Shown: in pieces, positions 25,928 through 35,628 of the stretch
Layout: each line of letters starts with the position of its first letter
How positions within the stretch are numbered: position 1 is the stretch's first letter
Assembly: GCA_017987115.1 (NCBI GenBank)
Contig: JAGNUG010000010.1
Coordinates: 1 to 57,052, forward strand
Length of the DNA stretch: 57,052 nt
Direction: 5' to 3'
Origin: Flavobacteriales bacterium
GTDB lineage: Bacteria > Bacteroidota > Bacteroidia > Flavobacteriales_F > PHOS-HE28
Program-made: the position numbers and the translations under genes
Notes under the pieces: generated by a model
Told to the model about the DNA's origin: nothing
What the model saw: only the letters and a program-made list of their open reading frames with translations
The model's database searches: none

Positions 25928-27187
25928 TCAAATACTGGCGTGACCATCTTCCTGGGCCGGTGGATCAACGAATGTCATCGGGTCGGGCTCTACGGCACTC
26001 AGATCATGGTTCTTTCCATTCACCATAAGGCCAAGCATCATGATCAAACTGGAAGTCAGAATGACGACCAGAAGCAAACTACCATCCCTACCGGGTATGT
26101 GGAGTGCCTCCGGGATGTTATAAGCCAATAGAATGGTGATCAATCCTCGCGGCGCTACCATGGTAATAGTTCGAAGCCCCTTTACCCTGAACATGCCTGC
26201 AACCACTAAACGCACAACGTATAGAATGGCAGTAACGGCAGCTCCGAGAAGTATCACATCCATATCCATGAGCCGCATGACATCAATGGTCAGGCCGAAC
26301 ACAATAAAGAAGAACGTGCGCACAACAAAAGCTGTTTCCGCAGTTACCAGATGGAGCTCGCTTTCGATGTTCTTCATGCTCCACGTTCCCATGACGCGCG
26401 CAAGACGTCCCCTGAAGATCAGGCTCTGATTGCTCACCATCAAACCAAAGATCAGAATGATCAACAGCGAGGATAAATGCATCTTTTTACCAACCGCATA
26501 GAGCAACATCAATGTTGCTAACAGAAGAAAGAACTTCACCTTGGTCCTGATCCGCTGAAAGACCCACAACAACAACATACCTGCGACCACTGAAACAATA
26601 ATGGTCAATAATACATTACTGAAGAACCCGATCGCCATATCGACATTGGTCGAGCCCGCGTGATCTTCGATCAGGAAATAGAACAACATGATCCCAATAA
26701 TGTCCGAGAACGTTGCTTCATAGACCAGGAACTCTTTGAGGTCCTTCTGTAAACTCGCTACGCTCGGCAGCACGATCGCGCTGCTTACTATAGAGAGCGG
26801 TACCGCATAGACCATGCATTTTAACAATTCCGCACCGGTGTAATATTGGACCAAGAACGTGATGGCCACTCCCGTGAACAACAACGTGAAGAGTGCTACG
26901 AAAAAGGAACGGACGACCAGCCCCATTTTATCAGGAGTCAGTTTAAGGTCCAAGGCGGCTTCCAATACGATCATGATCAATCCGGAAATGCCTAATACGT
27001 TCAACACCTGAGACACCATGGGGCCGGTGGTATATGATCCGTAATGTGCGACAACCTGATGCATGACCAAGCCCAGAACGATGAGCATGAATACGCTCGG
27101 AATATTCGTTGCCTTAGCAAGCAGATTGAATAGATGCGATACAACGATCGCAATGGATCCAATGATGATGAAAATATAGGGGTCCAT
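25928..27187 (-). CDS. CPA-type cation:proton antiporter
   Basis: 419 residues with about 11-12 transmembrane segments. The segment VLPSVASLQKDLKEFLVYEATFSDIIGIMLFYF aligns with the ion-binding region of CPA antiporters; the usual ND or DD pair appears here as SD. The C-terminus is a short cytoplasmic tail rich in Asp and Pro. It exchanges Na+ or K+ for protons across the inner membrane; which ion cannot be told. It is monocistronic as far as visible. Confidence 0.85.
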   Translation of the reverse strand: MDPYIFIIIGSIAIVVSHLFNLLAKATNIPSVFMLIVLGLVMHQVVAHYGSYTTGPMVSQVLNVLGISGLIMIVLEAALDLKLTPDKMGLVVRSFFVALFTLLFTGVAITFLVQYYTGAELLKCMVYAVPLSIVSSAIVLPSVASLQKDLKEFLVYEATFSDIIGIMLFYFLIEDHAGSTNVDMAIGFFSNVLLTIIVSVVAGMLLLWVFQRIRTKVKFFLLLATLMLLYAVGKKMHLSSLLIILIFGLMVSNQSLIFRGRLARVMGTWSMKNIESELHLVTAETAFVVRTFFFIVFGLTIDVMRLMDMDVILLGAAVTAILYVVRLVVAGMFRVKGLRTITMVAPRGLITILLAYNIPEALHIPGRDGSLLLVVILTSSLIMMLGLMVNGKNHDLSAVEPDPMTFVDPPAQEDGHASI

Positions 27188-27231
27188 GATCCGTGTCCAA
27201 GAATTCCGGGCGTGAAAGTATCACAAGCCGT

Positions 27232-27687
27232 TCAGACGGTCGCTTCACCGCCTTTGAAGATCCAGAATTTTTGGCCCAGGAAATTCACAGCAGAACAAAA
27301 CCCCGTTGCACCAATGAACGCTATCAGGTATTTACTCGGCACCGTTGCGAACAACTCTTGCGTATGCAAGACAAACAACAACAAGGAATTGATACTGACA
27401 TTGAGAACCAATGACACCCCATACGTAAGCAAGAATTTCACCAAGCGCCGATTGCTCCGGTCCTTGCGGCGCCATGTCCACCGCTTGTTCAATGAATAGG
27501 TAACCGTTAACCCACATAGGAATGACAATGTCTTACTAACCGCTTCGTTATCGACGATGCCGAAAAGGTCCTTCGTAATGATCTGCAAGAATGCTGTGTA
27601 AAACGCCAGGTCCGTAAGCACGGCCAACACACCTATGATGATGAATTTGGTGAGTTGCTTCTTATTTTCCGACAGCGAGTCGATCAT
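27232..27687 (-). CDS. GtrA-family membrane protein
   Basis: 151 residues with four transmembrane segments, the typical GtrA layout. The N-terminal FIIIGVLAVLTDLAFYTAF and the C-terminal GTGFCSAVNFLGQKFWIFK-like segment (GATGFCSAVNFLGQKFWIF) are family hallmarks. GtrA proteins are thought to translocate or help flip lipid-linked sugars for surface polysaccharide modification. It lies 21 nt downstream of rseP on the same strand, so it may be in that transcript. Confidence 0.88.
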   Translation of the reverse strand: MIDSLSENKKQLTKFIIIGVLAVLTDLAFYTAFLQIITKDLFGIVDNEAVSKTLSFLCGLTVTYSLNKRWTWRRKDRSNRRLVKFLLTYGVSLVLNVSINSLLLFVLHTQELFATVPSKYLIAFIGATGFCSAVNFLGQKFWIFKGGEATV

Positions 27688-27708
27688 GGTTTTCCACAGG
27701 TCTTCCGA

Positions 27709-29028
27709 TCAGTTGCTCAGACCTTTGAACAGGTCATTGCCATTAGCGAACAACATCAGACCAAGCAACAGGACCATGCCCACCATTTGGGCTACTTCCA
27801 TAACGCGCTGCGGGGCTGGTTTGCCAACGACCATTTCATACAACAGGAACATCACATGACCACCATCCAGGGCAGGGATCGGAAGCAGGTTCATGAATGC
27901 CAGAATGATACTCAAAAACGCCGTAAGGCTCCAGAATGCCTGCCAATTCCAATCAGAAGGGAATAAGGACCCAATGGAGCCGAACCCCCCGATCTGGCTG
28001 GCGCCGGCTTTGGAGAATAGGAGCTTTAACGAGCTTACATAACCCGTAAGAGTTTTCATCGCTAGAGAGATCCCGGCAGGAATTGACGCTCCGAAACTGA
28101 AGGTCTCATGTCCGAATTCAAAATAGGCTTCGGGATTGCGATTACCAATTCCGATCGTTCCTTCTTCACTCACCTTAACGGATATGGCCATGGGTGCTCC
28201 GTCGCGTTCTATCTTCAAAGTTACCTCCTCTCCTTTGTGCTCACCTACCGCTTTACGGAAATCACCGAAATATTTCGCATCAGTTCCATTCACGGCCAAC
28301 ATGACATCATTCTTTTTCATTCCGGCAGCTTCGGCGTTTTCACCAGCCAAGACCGTATCAGCAATGAAGGGTATGCGGATCCCGAAGAGTTCCTTCTCCC
28401 CCGCATTCAGGATCTTTTCACTTACGTCAGGGCTAAGCTTAACAACGTGTTCCACCCCATTCCGTTCTATAGTCAGCGTGCGCGCATCGGTCAAGAGAAT
28501 ATCCTTGGTCAGCTCTTCCAATGTCTTCGGTGTTCGACCATCCAACTTCAACAATCGATCACCTTCCTGCAACCCTTCTGCTTTCATTACTTCGCTCGGA
28601 TGCACGCCGTACTTCACTTCGCTGAGCGGTAAGAAATCACGCCCCCAAACGAAGAGAACCATGCTGTAGATCAACATGCCCAGGATCAGGTTCACCGTAA
28701 CACCACCCACCATGACGATGAGTCGTTGCCAAGCAGGTTTGCTGCGGAACTCCCATGGCTCAGGCGGTTTGGCCATCTGGTCCTTGTCCATGCTCTCATC
28801 AACCATACCACTGATCTTCACATAACCACCTAATGGCAACCAGCCGATACCATATTCAGTGTCGCCTTTTTTCACTTTGAAAAGCGAGAACCACGGGTCG
28901 AAAAAGAGATAGAATTTCTCCACCCGTATCTTGAACCAACGGGCTGGTAAAAAGTGCCCCATCTCGTGCAGGATCACAATGATGGAAAGGCTAAGAATAA
29001 GCTGGGCTGCTTTGATCAATATGTCCAT
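27709..29028 (-). CDS. rseP: RIP metalloprotease RseP (site-2 protease)
   Basis: 439 residues from ATG at 29028. The intramembrane zinc motif HEMGH is at residues 21-25 in the first membrane segment. Two PDZ-like regions follow (around LQEGDRLLKLDGRTP and AAGMKKNDVMLAVNGTD), and the C-terminal membrane segment has LPIPALDGGH, supplying the third zinc ligand Asp. It cleaves membrane-embedded anti-sigma factors or leader peptides. Its start codon overlaps the dxr stop by one base (TAATG), indicating translational coupling. Confidence 0.95.
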   Translation of the reverse strand: MDILIKAAQLILSLSIIVILHEMGHFLPARWFKIRVEKFYLFFDPWFSLFKVKKGDTEYGIGWLPLGGYVKISGMVDESMDKDQMAKPPEPWEFRSKPAWQRLIVMVGGVTVNLILGMLIYSMVLFVWGRDFLPLSEVKYGVHPSEVMKAEGLQEGDRLLKLDGRTPKTLEELTKDILLTDARTLTIERNGVEHVVKLSPDVSEKILNAGEKELFGIRIPFIADTVLAGENAEAAGMKKNDVMLAVNGTDAKYFGDFRKAVGEHKGEEVTLKIERDGAPMAISVKVSEEGTIGIGNRNPEAYFEFGHETFSFGASIPAGISLAMKTLTGYVSSLKLLFSKAGASQIGGFGSIGSLFPSDWNWQAFWSLTAFLSIILAFMNLLPIPALDGGHVMFLLYEMVVGKPAPQRVMEVAQMVGMVLLLGLMLFANGNDLFKGLSN

Positions 29029-30182
29029 TAAGCGGGTACTCGTGTTCGTGCAACGCGACGCGTTTCCGCATCGGTAGCTTCCAGATCTGCAAGCAACTGG
29101 GTTTTGTGAAATGGCACAGTGGCCAAACAATGTTCTATCAAGTCGCTCATTTCCAAAAAGCCGATCCGGTCTTTTAGGAATAACTCCACGGCTACTTCGT
29201 TCGCGGCATTGAGGACACACGGTGTGTTACCACCCTTTTTCATTGCATCCAATGCCAAAGCCAAATTGCGGAAGGCGTTGAGGTCGGGCTGTTCAAATGT
29301 GAGGGCGCCGAACTGTGCAAGGTCAAGTCTTGGCCAAGGCGTTGGCAGGCGGTCCGGATAGGCCAGCGCGTATTGGATCGGTAATTTCATGTCCGGTAGG
29401 CCCATCTGAGCTTTCATGCTGCCATCACGGAACTGCACCATGCTGTGGATAATGCTCTGCGGATGAACAATGATCTCGATCTGTTCCGGTTTCAAATTGA
29501 ACAGCCACTTGGCCTCGATGGCTTCAAGGCCTTTGTTCATCAGACTCGCACTGTCGATGGTCACCTTCGCACCCATCTCCCAGTTGGGATGTTTCAGGGC
29601 CTGGGCCTTGTTAACTGTTGCCAAGTTCTCACGGGACCAACCCCTGAATGGTCCACCACTTGCCGTAAGAACTACCTTCTCGATCGGGTTATCCCACTCC
29701 CCTGCCATGCATTGAAATATCGCGCTATGCTCACTATCAACCGGATAGATGTTCACTCCCTTTTCTTTCGCGGCTTTCGTTACCAGATCACCTGCAACTA
29801 CAAGGGTTTCCTTATTCGCCAACGCAATATGCTTACCCGCTTCGATCGCTGCCAACGTGGGGCGCAGTCCAGCAAAACCAACGAGCGCCGTTAGTACCAC
29901 TTCGATCTCTTGCATCTGCACGGCTTGCTCCAACGCTTCCGCTCCGGCGTAGACCTTGATGCCCTGCGGAAACAGCTGGTCCTTGATCTCCTTCAACCGT
30001 GCTTGATCTCCGATCACCACCGCATTGGGTTTGAACTCAAGCGCTTGTTGCACCAGTAGGTCACAATTCATACCACAGGTAAGCAGCTCCACTTGAAAAT
30101 GCTCCGGGTTGGTGCGCAACACTTCCAAGGCTTGTGTACCTATGGAGCCGGTGGAACCGAGTATGGCAATGGTCTTGGGCAT
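29028..30182 (-). CDS. dxr: 1-deoxy-D-xylulose 5-phosphate reductoisomerase
   Basis: 384 residues from ATG at 30182; six upstream in-frame codons are unlikely to be used. The second MEP-pathway enzyme, converting DXP to MEP with NADPH. The Rossmann motif ILGSTGSIG is at residues 7-15. The metal and substrate region contains HPNWEMGAKVTIDSASLMNK, followed by GLEAIEA, and the flexible loop is preceded by LTASGGPFRGW. The dxr-rseP order is common in Bacteroidota. A GACCTTTG box lies at 30236-30243 on the minus strand, leaving a leader of about 45 nt. Confidence 0.96.
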   Translation of the reverse strand: MPKTIAILGSTGSIGTQALEVLRTNPEHFQVELLTCGMNCDLLVQQALEFKPNAVVIGDQARLKEIKDQLFPQGIKVYAGAEALEQAVQMQEIEVVLTALVGFAGLRPTLAAIEAGKHIALANKETLVVAGDLVTKAAKEKGVNIYPVDSEHSAIFQCMAGEWDNPIEKVVLTASGGPFRGWSRENLATVNKAQALKHPNWEMGAKVTIDSASLMNKGLEAIEAKWLFNLKPEQIEIIVHPQSIIHSMVQFRDGSMKAQMGLPDMKLPIQYALAYPDRLPTPWPRLDLAQFGALTFEQPDLNAFRNLALALDAMKKGGNTPCVLNAANEVAVELFLKDRIGFLEMSDLIEHCLATVPFHKTQLLADLEATDAETRRVARTRVPA

Positions 30183-30376
30183 GCTAACTAGCGACAACAA
30201 GAACTCGTGTCAACAGGTCATTTTTTGGCAAGGTGCAAAGGTCGCGTTTATTTGTTGCTCCTGAGTCGAGGTCTTTAAGCCTAGCGTATCTACAACGTAT
30301 GCTGATCGAATCCGTGGGTTCCGATGAAAACCTTGGGTGGCAAGGATCTTTGATCCGCAGCTATTTACGATCCGCG

Positions 30377-31339
30377 CTATTTGGCGGCTGCACGTCTGAG
30401 CCGGTCGTTGATTGCACGGCCTAAGCCAAGTTCGGGAAACACTTCCGCCAAGATCACATCGGCATCCGAGCGATCAAGGTCACGCAGCACACCGAACAGG
30501 TTCCGCGCTGCCTCATTCAGGTCATCAACAGGAGATAACCGCTCACATCGCCATGCCGGGTACTCCTCACTTAAAGAGATCACTGCAACGCGTTGTCCTT
30601 GATGTGTAATAAGGAGGTCACGAACATCGCCTAAGTACACTGGCTTACGTGGTGCATAATGGCTCTCCAACATGCCTGGCGCGACAAGGGTCACTGTTTT
30701 CACTACAGCGGATATCGACCCTATCACCGCCTCCAATTCTTCGATAGCGATCCCTCCCGGGCGGTATAACACCCATTGGCCTTCAGTGCTGGTATCGCTG
30801 TGTTCCCAACCGAGAATGGTGCTTTCAACGCCTACAGTGCAAGGACCACCATCCAGGATATACGGCACTTGTTCGCCCAACTGGTCCGCTACGTGTTGTG
30901 CCGTGGTTGGGCTTACATACCCGAACGGATTCGCGCTGGGTGCCGCGAGCGGAAAGGGCAATGACCGCAATAACTCCAAGGCCATGGGGTGTGCCGGCAT
31001 TCGTACGCCTACGGTATTCAGTCCACTGGTGACAATATCCGGAACCTGATCTGTTTTGGGCAATACCAATGTCAAGGGACCGGGCCAGAAAGCATCCATC
31101 AGCTTGCTTACACCGGGAGGCAGTTCGCTTGCAATGCTCGCTACTTGTGAACGGTCGTGTATGTGCACTATAAGCGGGTCGAACGCAGGTCGTTGTTTGG
31201 CTTGAAAGATCTTAATGACAGCATCGGGGTTGAAGGCGTTTGCTGCTAGACCGTATACCGTTTCCGTGGGGATCGCGACGATGTCTCCCTGACGTAGCAG
31301 CTCTGTTGCGTAGTGTATGTCGGTGCCGATAACTGACAT
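30377..31339 (-). CDS. L-threonylcarbamoyladenylate synthase (Sua5 type)
   Basis: 320 residues: an N-terminal YrdC/TsaC domain plus the C-terminal Sua5 domain. It makes threonylcarbamoyl-AMP for the t6A modification of ANN-decoding tRNAs. The visible motifs are PTETVYGL near the N-terminus, KQRPAFDPL (the Lys-Arg active site), SANPFG and, after a linker, the Sua5 PGMLESHYAP signature. It is a single gene. A GATCTTCG box ends 6 nt before the ATG. Confidence 0.95.
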   Translation of the reverse strand: MSVIGTDIHYATELLRQGDIVAIPTETVYGLAANAFNPDAVIKIFQAKQRPAFDPLIVHIHDRSQVASIASELPPGVSKLMDAFWPGPLTLVLPKTDQVPDIVTSGLNTVGVRMPAHPMALELLRSLPFPLAAPSANPFGYVSPTTAQHVADQLGEQVPYILDGGPCTVGVESTILGWEHSDTSTEGQWVLYRPGGIAIEELEAVIGSISAVVKTVTLVAPGMLESHYAPRKPVYLGDVRDLLITHQGQRVAVISLSEEYPAWRCERLSPVDDLNEAARNLFGVLRDLDRSDADVILAEVFPELGLGRAINDRLRRAAAK

Positions 31340-31345
31340 TGGGCG

Positions 31346-31353
31346 CGAAGATC
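31346..31353 (-). promoter_or_regulatory. putative -7 box of the Sua5 gene
   Basis: The minus strand reads GATCTTCG, ending 6 nt before the ATG. It is a partial match to TAnnTTTG, with the same short spacing as galE and the M23 gene. Confidence 0.4.
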
Positions 31354-31712
31354 GGGTGAAATTGGATGTTAGGTAGTGTGTAGGATCTAGATGTAGCAGA
31401 ACGCAAAGTCAGAGTTTGTATTTATTCATCATACCGCCTGAATGCAGGCGCCGACCTAAGACAAGGAGGATTTTGACCTTACATGATCCGAAATGAAAAT
31501 ATTCTCAAGGATCGGGGTTATTGGAAAATCGAATAAAAATTCACTTAACCTATTGATAGTAAGTTAATTGTGCACATTAAGACCGGTTGATCACAAACTA
31601 TTTTTCAATTTATGATGTCAGGACTTGTTTAGCCTTACGACTGAATGATTAAACAAATGGTCCAAATGTTGATCATTAGCGTAATTAAAGAACAACCCTA
31701 AACACATCCACC
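31354..31712. other. A+T-rich intergenic region without a gene
   Basis: About 360 bp between the divergently oriented Sua5 gene and the 53-residue ORF. It has an ACTTA...TAAGT inverted repeat around 31549-31570 and a weak TATTTTTC box at 31599-31606 on the plus strand. I see no ORF with coding character, no RNA cloverleaf and no strong terminator. It probably holds the promoter of the small ORF. Confidence 0.5.
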
Positions 31713-31874
31713 ATGCCACGAGCACGAAAAAAACTGATCCTGTCCCAGCCCATCAAAGAAGGGCTTAAGGCCATTAAAGTCCGATTGGACCATCGCACGA
31801 TCATTACCATAGCGAATATGAAAACGCTCGACTTTTGGAAGCAGCGTTACCCGAAGGCCGAGGTGATTTCATAG
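31713..31874 (+). CDS. 53-residue basic protein of unknown function
   Basis: ATG at 31713 to TAG at 31874. The sequence begins MPRARKKLILSQPIKEGLKA and ends RYPKAEVIS. The N-terminus is highly basic, followed by amphipathic stretches with a KVRLDHRTIITI core. The codon pattern and the A+T-rich leader before it support a real gene. The basic N-terminus hints at nucleic-acid or ribosome binding, but this is inference. Confidence 0.6.
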   Translation: MPRARKKLILSQPIKEGLKAIKVRLDHRTIITIANMKTLDFWKQRYPKAEVIS

Positions 31875-31942
31875 TGCAATATTTTCCGGCGCAAGCGCTC
31901 GACCCAAGAAATTGGCAACGTAGACCATAGTACTTTGGTGCC

Positions 31943-33328
31943 GTGGCACGTATCGTATCAGACATTCGGTTCTGGCTGGCATTGGTCCTTCTGATAAGAT
32001 CCATCGGCATTACCGACCCGCCCATTGAGGCAACTCACAGTTGGCGCCAAGCATTCACCAATATGGTGGCGCGCAACATGGCCGAAGGAGACATCGACCT
32101 TCTTCACCCAAGAACGGATCTAGCCGGAGAGCGGGTGAATATCGTAGCGAGCGAGTTCCCAGCATTCAACGCCATTATAGCCACTCTTTACCGCGTATTC
32201 GGTCCCGCACATTGGTACGGAAGGGTCATAGCATTGGTCGTCTCAACCCTAGGTGCATGGGCTTTGTATCGCATCGTTCTCAGCCGTTACGGCGAACGCA
32301 TCGCATTTCTCTCCACGTTCATTTTTATCTGGTCCAGCTGGTTCGTTTATGGCCGCAAGTCCATGCCTGATACCTTTAGCATTGCACTGATCTTGATCGC
32401 ATTATGGGCGGTTGATAGTGCAATCCGGGAAAGAAGGGCTGTATGGTTCATCATAGCTGTTCCGCTCGCAGCTCTCGGTGGCTTATGCAAAATACCGGCT
32501 GTTGTTCTGATGATTCCTTGGGGGTTATTGCTGTTCCATAGCGAACTTCCTATGCGTTGGCGCTCCGGAGCTTCTGTAGCATTCGGCCTTGCCATGGCGC
32601 CTGTTCTGCTTTGGTATTTCTGGTGGCAGCCGCACCTGCTGGAGACTTATGGAAACCCGCTCTACTTTCCTCGTTCGATCGCTGATGGCGCAATGGGTCT
32701 TTGGAGTTTCAAGGCCAAACTTTTTGAACGTTTCCGTTTCTCGGCATTATTGAGTCACCTCGCCTTTGCCGCAAGCTTGTTCGGCATTTGGCGGTTGTGG
32801 AAAATGATGGACAAGGTCGCATTGATAAGCATCTCCTGCATTGCATTCCTGTTCGGCTACTTTATGCTGAAAGCAGGGGATGTATTCCCTCTGCACGCCT
32901 ACTACATGTTGCCCATAGTTCCATTAATGGCATTGCTCGCCGGTATCGGAATGGAGAAAATCCCAAAGGGTGCATGGACCTTTTGTGCTCTGTTCTTAGT
33001 GGTCATCGAGGCCGGTGGTATCCGCTGGAACGATCTTGTTTCAACCGACAAGGAATACATGCTCGGCGCAACAACCCTTGCTGATCGATTCACGCACAAA
33101 GAAGACCTCGTTGCCACCAATGCCGACATGGATCCCCGGATGATGTACTTTCTTGATCGTCACGGATGGAATTTATCCAATGCTCAGCTCGCATCACCTG
33201 AACAAATGGACAGCCTGCGTGTACTGGGGTTGAAAGCTGTTTTCATTGACCGACATGCACCTTCGGTCCCGGTTGCATGGCCGCTCCAGTATGAAGATGA
33301 CAACATCCAAGTGTTCCTTGCACCCTGA
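31943..33328 (+). CDS. GT39/ArnT-like glycosyltransferase, integral membrane
   Basis: 461 residues from a GTG start at 31943. About ten transmembrane segments. The first periplasmic loop contains ITDPPIEATHSWRQAF, where Asp and the HSWRQ stretch match the position of the catalytic Asp loop of dolichyl-phosphate-mannose/ArnT-type GT-C enzymes. It probably transfers a sugar from a polyprenyl-phosphate donor. An alternative start could lie downstream, but the first membrane segment begins about eight residues in. Confidence 0.8.
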   Translation: MARIVSDIRFWLALVLLIRSIGITDPPIEATHSWRQAFTNMVARNMAEGDIDLLHPRTDLAGERVNIVASEFPAFNAIIATLYRVFGPAHWYGRVIALVVSTLGAWALYRIVLSRYGERIAFLSTFIFIWSSWFVYGRKSMPDTFSIALILIALWAVDSAIRERRAVWFIIAVPLAALGGLCKIPAVVLMIPWGLLLFHSELPMRWRSGASVAFGLAMAPVLLWYFWWQPHLLETYGNPLYFPRSIADGAMGLWSFKAKLFERFRFSALLSHLAFAASLFGIWRLWKMMDKVALISISCIAFLFGYFMLKAGDVFPLHAYYMLPIVPLMALLAGIGMEKIPKGAWTFCALFLVVIEAGGIRWNDLVSTDKEYMLGATTLADRFTHKEDLVATNADMDPRMMYFLDRHGWNLSNAQLASPEQMDSLRVLGLKAVFIDRHAPSVPVAWPLQYEDDNIQVFLAP

Positions 33329-33353
33329 TCACAATTCTTCGCGTGATCTACTA

Positions 33354-33361
33354 GACCTTTG
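33354..33361 (+). promoter_or_regulatory. putative -7 box of the Ycf48-like gene
   Basis: GACCTTTG lies 4 nt before the ATG at 33366, within the 37-nt gap after the glycosyltransferase stop. Spacing suggests a leaderless transcript independent of the upstream gene. Confidence 0.45.
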
Positions 33362-33365
33362 TACC

Positions 33366-35627
33366 ATGAATTTCCTTCGCGATCCATTATTCCTTTTCTC
33401 TTTCATCTTTCTATTGGGTTCGGCCCAGGCCCAACAATGGGAGCTGGTCACGCCGATCAAAGACCGTTCGGATCTTGTCGGGATCAAAATGACCGATCCT
33501 GTCACAGGGTTCATGATCGATCGTTCCATCGGTGCTTTCTACTCAACCCATGATGGCGGCATCCATTGGGACCGAAAGGCTTCCAACTTGGGCACTTCTT
33601 CTCCAAAAGCTCTGTGGATGTGGGATAACGACCGCGGGGTCATTGCTGCCAACAGCGGGAGGTTCTATCTCACCATGGATGGCTTCAATACGATCAACAC
33701 GGTATTTACCACTTTTGGGAACGCCAGCTGCATATTCTTTATTGATGACCTCCTTGGTTTCGCCGGAACAGAAACCGGTAAGATCCTTCGCACTACAGAT
33801 GGTGGTGTTACTTGGCTGGAACAGACTTCCGGCATAACCACCAATGTGAATAGCATCTACTTCGTGAACTCCCAACTCGGTTTCGCAAGCGCATTGGGAT
33901 CGTTTCTCTTGCGCTCAACGGACGGTGGAACCACATGGCAACAACTCACTCCTCCGGATGTGGTCAATATCAAAGACCTTCACTTCTTCGATGCGCAAAA
34001 TGGGATAGGCGTAGGATCTGTTGGACATATTGTTCGCACTACGGATGGTGGTGATTCATGGACATTCGTGACATCGCCGACCACCTATAATTTGAATGAC
34101 CTTGAAGTGAACGGAAATACGTTGGTGGCATGTGGTGCATGGGGTCGCGTGATCCGAAGTACGAATGGCGGTACAACATGGATAGAAGCAACCGTGGATG
34201 CACGGGAGCACTTCAGCACAAGTTTCAGCGCTGGAGGCATTGGGCTTATGGCAAGCTCTGGTGCCGTATATCGCAGTACGGATATGGGTGCTACCTGGGG
34301 TCCAGTATACCTTGGAACGCAACATAGTTTACTCACCAAAACGAGCTTTGCGAATGACCAGATCGGCGTGGCTATCGGTTATGCGACCAGCGGTGGTTTC
34401 GACGCTGGTTTCTTACGCACTGATAACGGCGGGCGATCGTGGGCCAAACTCGCTGGTGGGGGCTTGGGTGTTCACCTACGCTCGGACGGTGCCGGAGCCC
34501 GCGGTGGAAGTTCAGGAAGCAATGCACATACAGCTGATTTCTTCGTTACCTCACAAGCTGGTTCTTCCGCAAATGCACCGCAGGTGGCGATCCGTTGCGT
34601 TCATTCATTCAGCCCCACCAACTATATCGTTGCAGGTGGAAATTTGAACGGTGGATTTTACCGCACATCGAATGGCGGCACAAGCTGGACCTATACCGCA
34701 GCAAGCAACCCTTACGACATGTATTTCCCTACAGAGCAGGTCGGCTATGCAGTAGGTGAAGGAAGCCAAGTGTATAAAACAACAGATGCCGGAATAACTT
34801 GGACCGACCTCGGTAATGTTGTGCCCAGCCAGCAACATACTGTGTTCTTTCTGGATGAAATGACAGGTTGGACCGGTGGCGCCGGTGCAGGTTCGCGTAC
34901 AACGGATGGTGGTGCTACTTGGACTACTATGGGTGACATCCCTTCATACACAATGTCCATCATTTTTACCGATGCCGATACGGGCTATGCCGTTGGTAAT
35001 ACAGGACAGGTGGTGCGTAGCGTGGATGGCGGCGCAACGTGGGTGAACTTTATTCCGGATATATTCAATGCGTTGATCGGCGACGCGGCATTGGTTGATG
35101 GAGCGTTGGTGGCCGTAGGTCGATTCGGGGATATTTATCGCGCCCAAATTCAATGCTCAAGCCTTGCCGATATTCCAGTCTTGACCGAAGTTTCCGGCAC
35201 ATTATATTCGAACAGCCCCGAAGGAAATCAATGGTATTTTGGAAGTACACCAATTCCGGGCGAGACCGGAGCGGCTTTTGCGCCGACGTCGAGCGGCTCA
35301 TATCACGTTGTGGTGACAGATGCCCTTGGTTGTGTCTCAGCAGCGTCGAACAGTGTTATGATCGTGGTTACCACGGTTGATGAGGCCCGGGATCGATCAA
35401 CACTGCAACTTTATCCTAACCCGACGCAAACCGAAACAACTCTTACCTTACCAACGGAGGAAAACGGAAGTGCCGAGGTGCTGGACCTGCACGGCAGAAT
35501 TGTTCATCAATCACCTGTCCGACAAGGCCGTGGAAGGATTGATCTTTCCGAACTACCAAGTGGCGTTTATGCGGTGCGGTGCATTATTGGTGATCACGCA
35601 TTCACTGGGCGAGTTGTGAAGGAGTGA
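33366..35627 (+). CDS. secreted Ycf48-like beta-propeller with T9SS type A tail
   Basis: 753 residues from ATG at 33366; the signal peptide MNFLRDPLFLFSFIFLLGSAQA fixes the start over the longer frame. The mature part has at least ten repeats of the form RTTDGG.TW or RSTDGGTTW, each followed by a strand with GFA or GYAVG, the BNR/Ycf48-type seven-or-more-bladed propeller. A linker contains an Ig-like segment. The last 75 or so residues start LQLYPNPTQTETTLTLP and end FTGRVVKE, a T9SS type A domain. The stop lies one base from the stop of the convergent GH3 gene. Confidence 0.9.
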   Translation: MNFLRDPLFLFSFIFLLGSAQAQQWELVTPIKDRSDLVGIKMTDPVTGFMIDRSIGAFYSTHDGGIHWDRKASNLGTSSPKALWMWDNDRGVIAANSGRFYLTMDGFNTINTVFTTFGNASCIFFIDDLLGFAGTETGKILRTTDGGVTWLEQTSGITTNVNSIYFVNSQLGFASALGSFLLRSTDGGTTWQQLTPPDVVNIKDLHFFDAQNGIGVGSVGHIVRTTDGGDSWTFVTSPTTYNLNDLEVNGNTLVACGAWGRVIRSTNGGTTWIEATVDAREHFSTSFSAGGIGLMASSGAVYRSTDMGATWGPVYLGTQHSLLTKTSFANDQIGVAIGYATSGGFDAGFLRTDNGGRSWAKLAGGGLGVHLRSDGAGARGGSSGSNAHTADFFVTSQAGSSANAPQVAIRCVHSFSPTNYIVAGGNLNGGFYRTSNGGTSWTYTAASNPYDMYFPTEQVGYAVGEGSQVYKTTDAGITWTDLGNVVPSQQHTVFFLDEMTGWTGGAGAGSRTTDGGATWTTMGDIPSYTMSIIFTDADTGYAVGNTGQVVRSVDGGATWVNFIPDIFNALIGDAALVDGALVAVGRFGDIYRAQIQCSSLADIPVLTEVSGTLYSNSPEGNQWYFGSTPIPGETGAAFAPTSSGSYHVVVTDALGCVSAASNSVMIVVTTVDEARDRSTLQLYPNPTQTETTLTLPTEENGSAEVLDLHGRIVHQSPVRQGRGRIDLSELPSGVYAVRCIIGDHAFTGRVVKE

Positions 35628-35628
35628 G

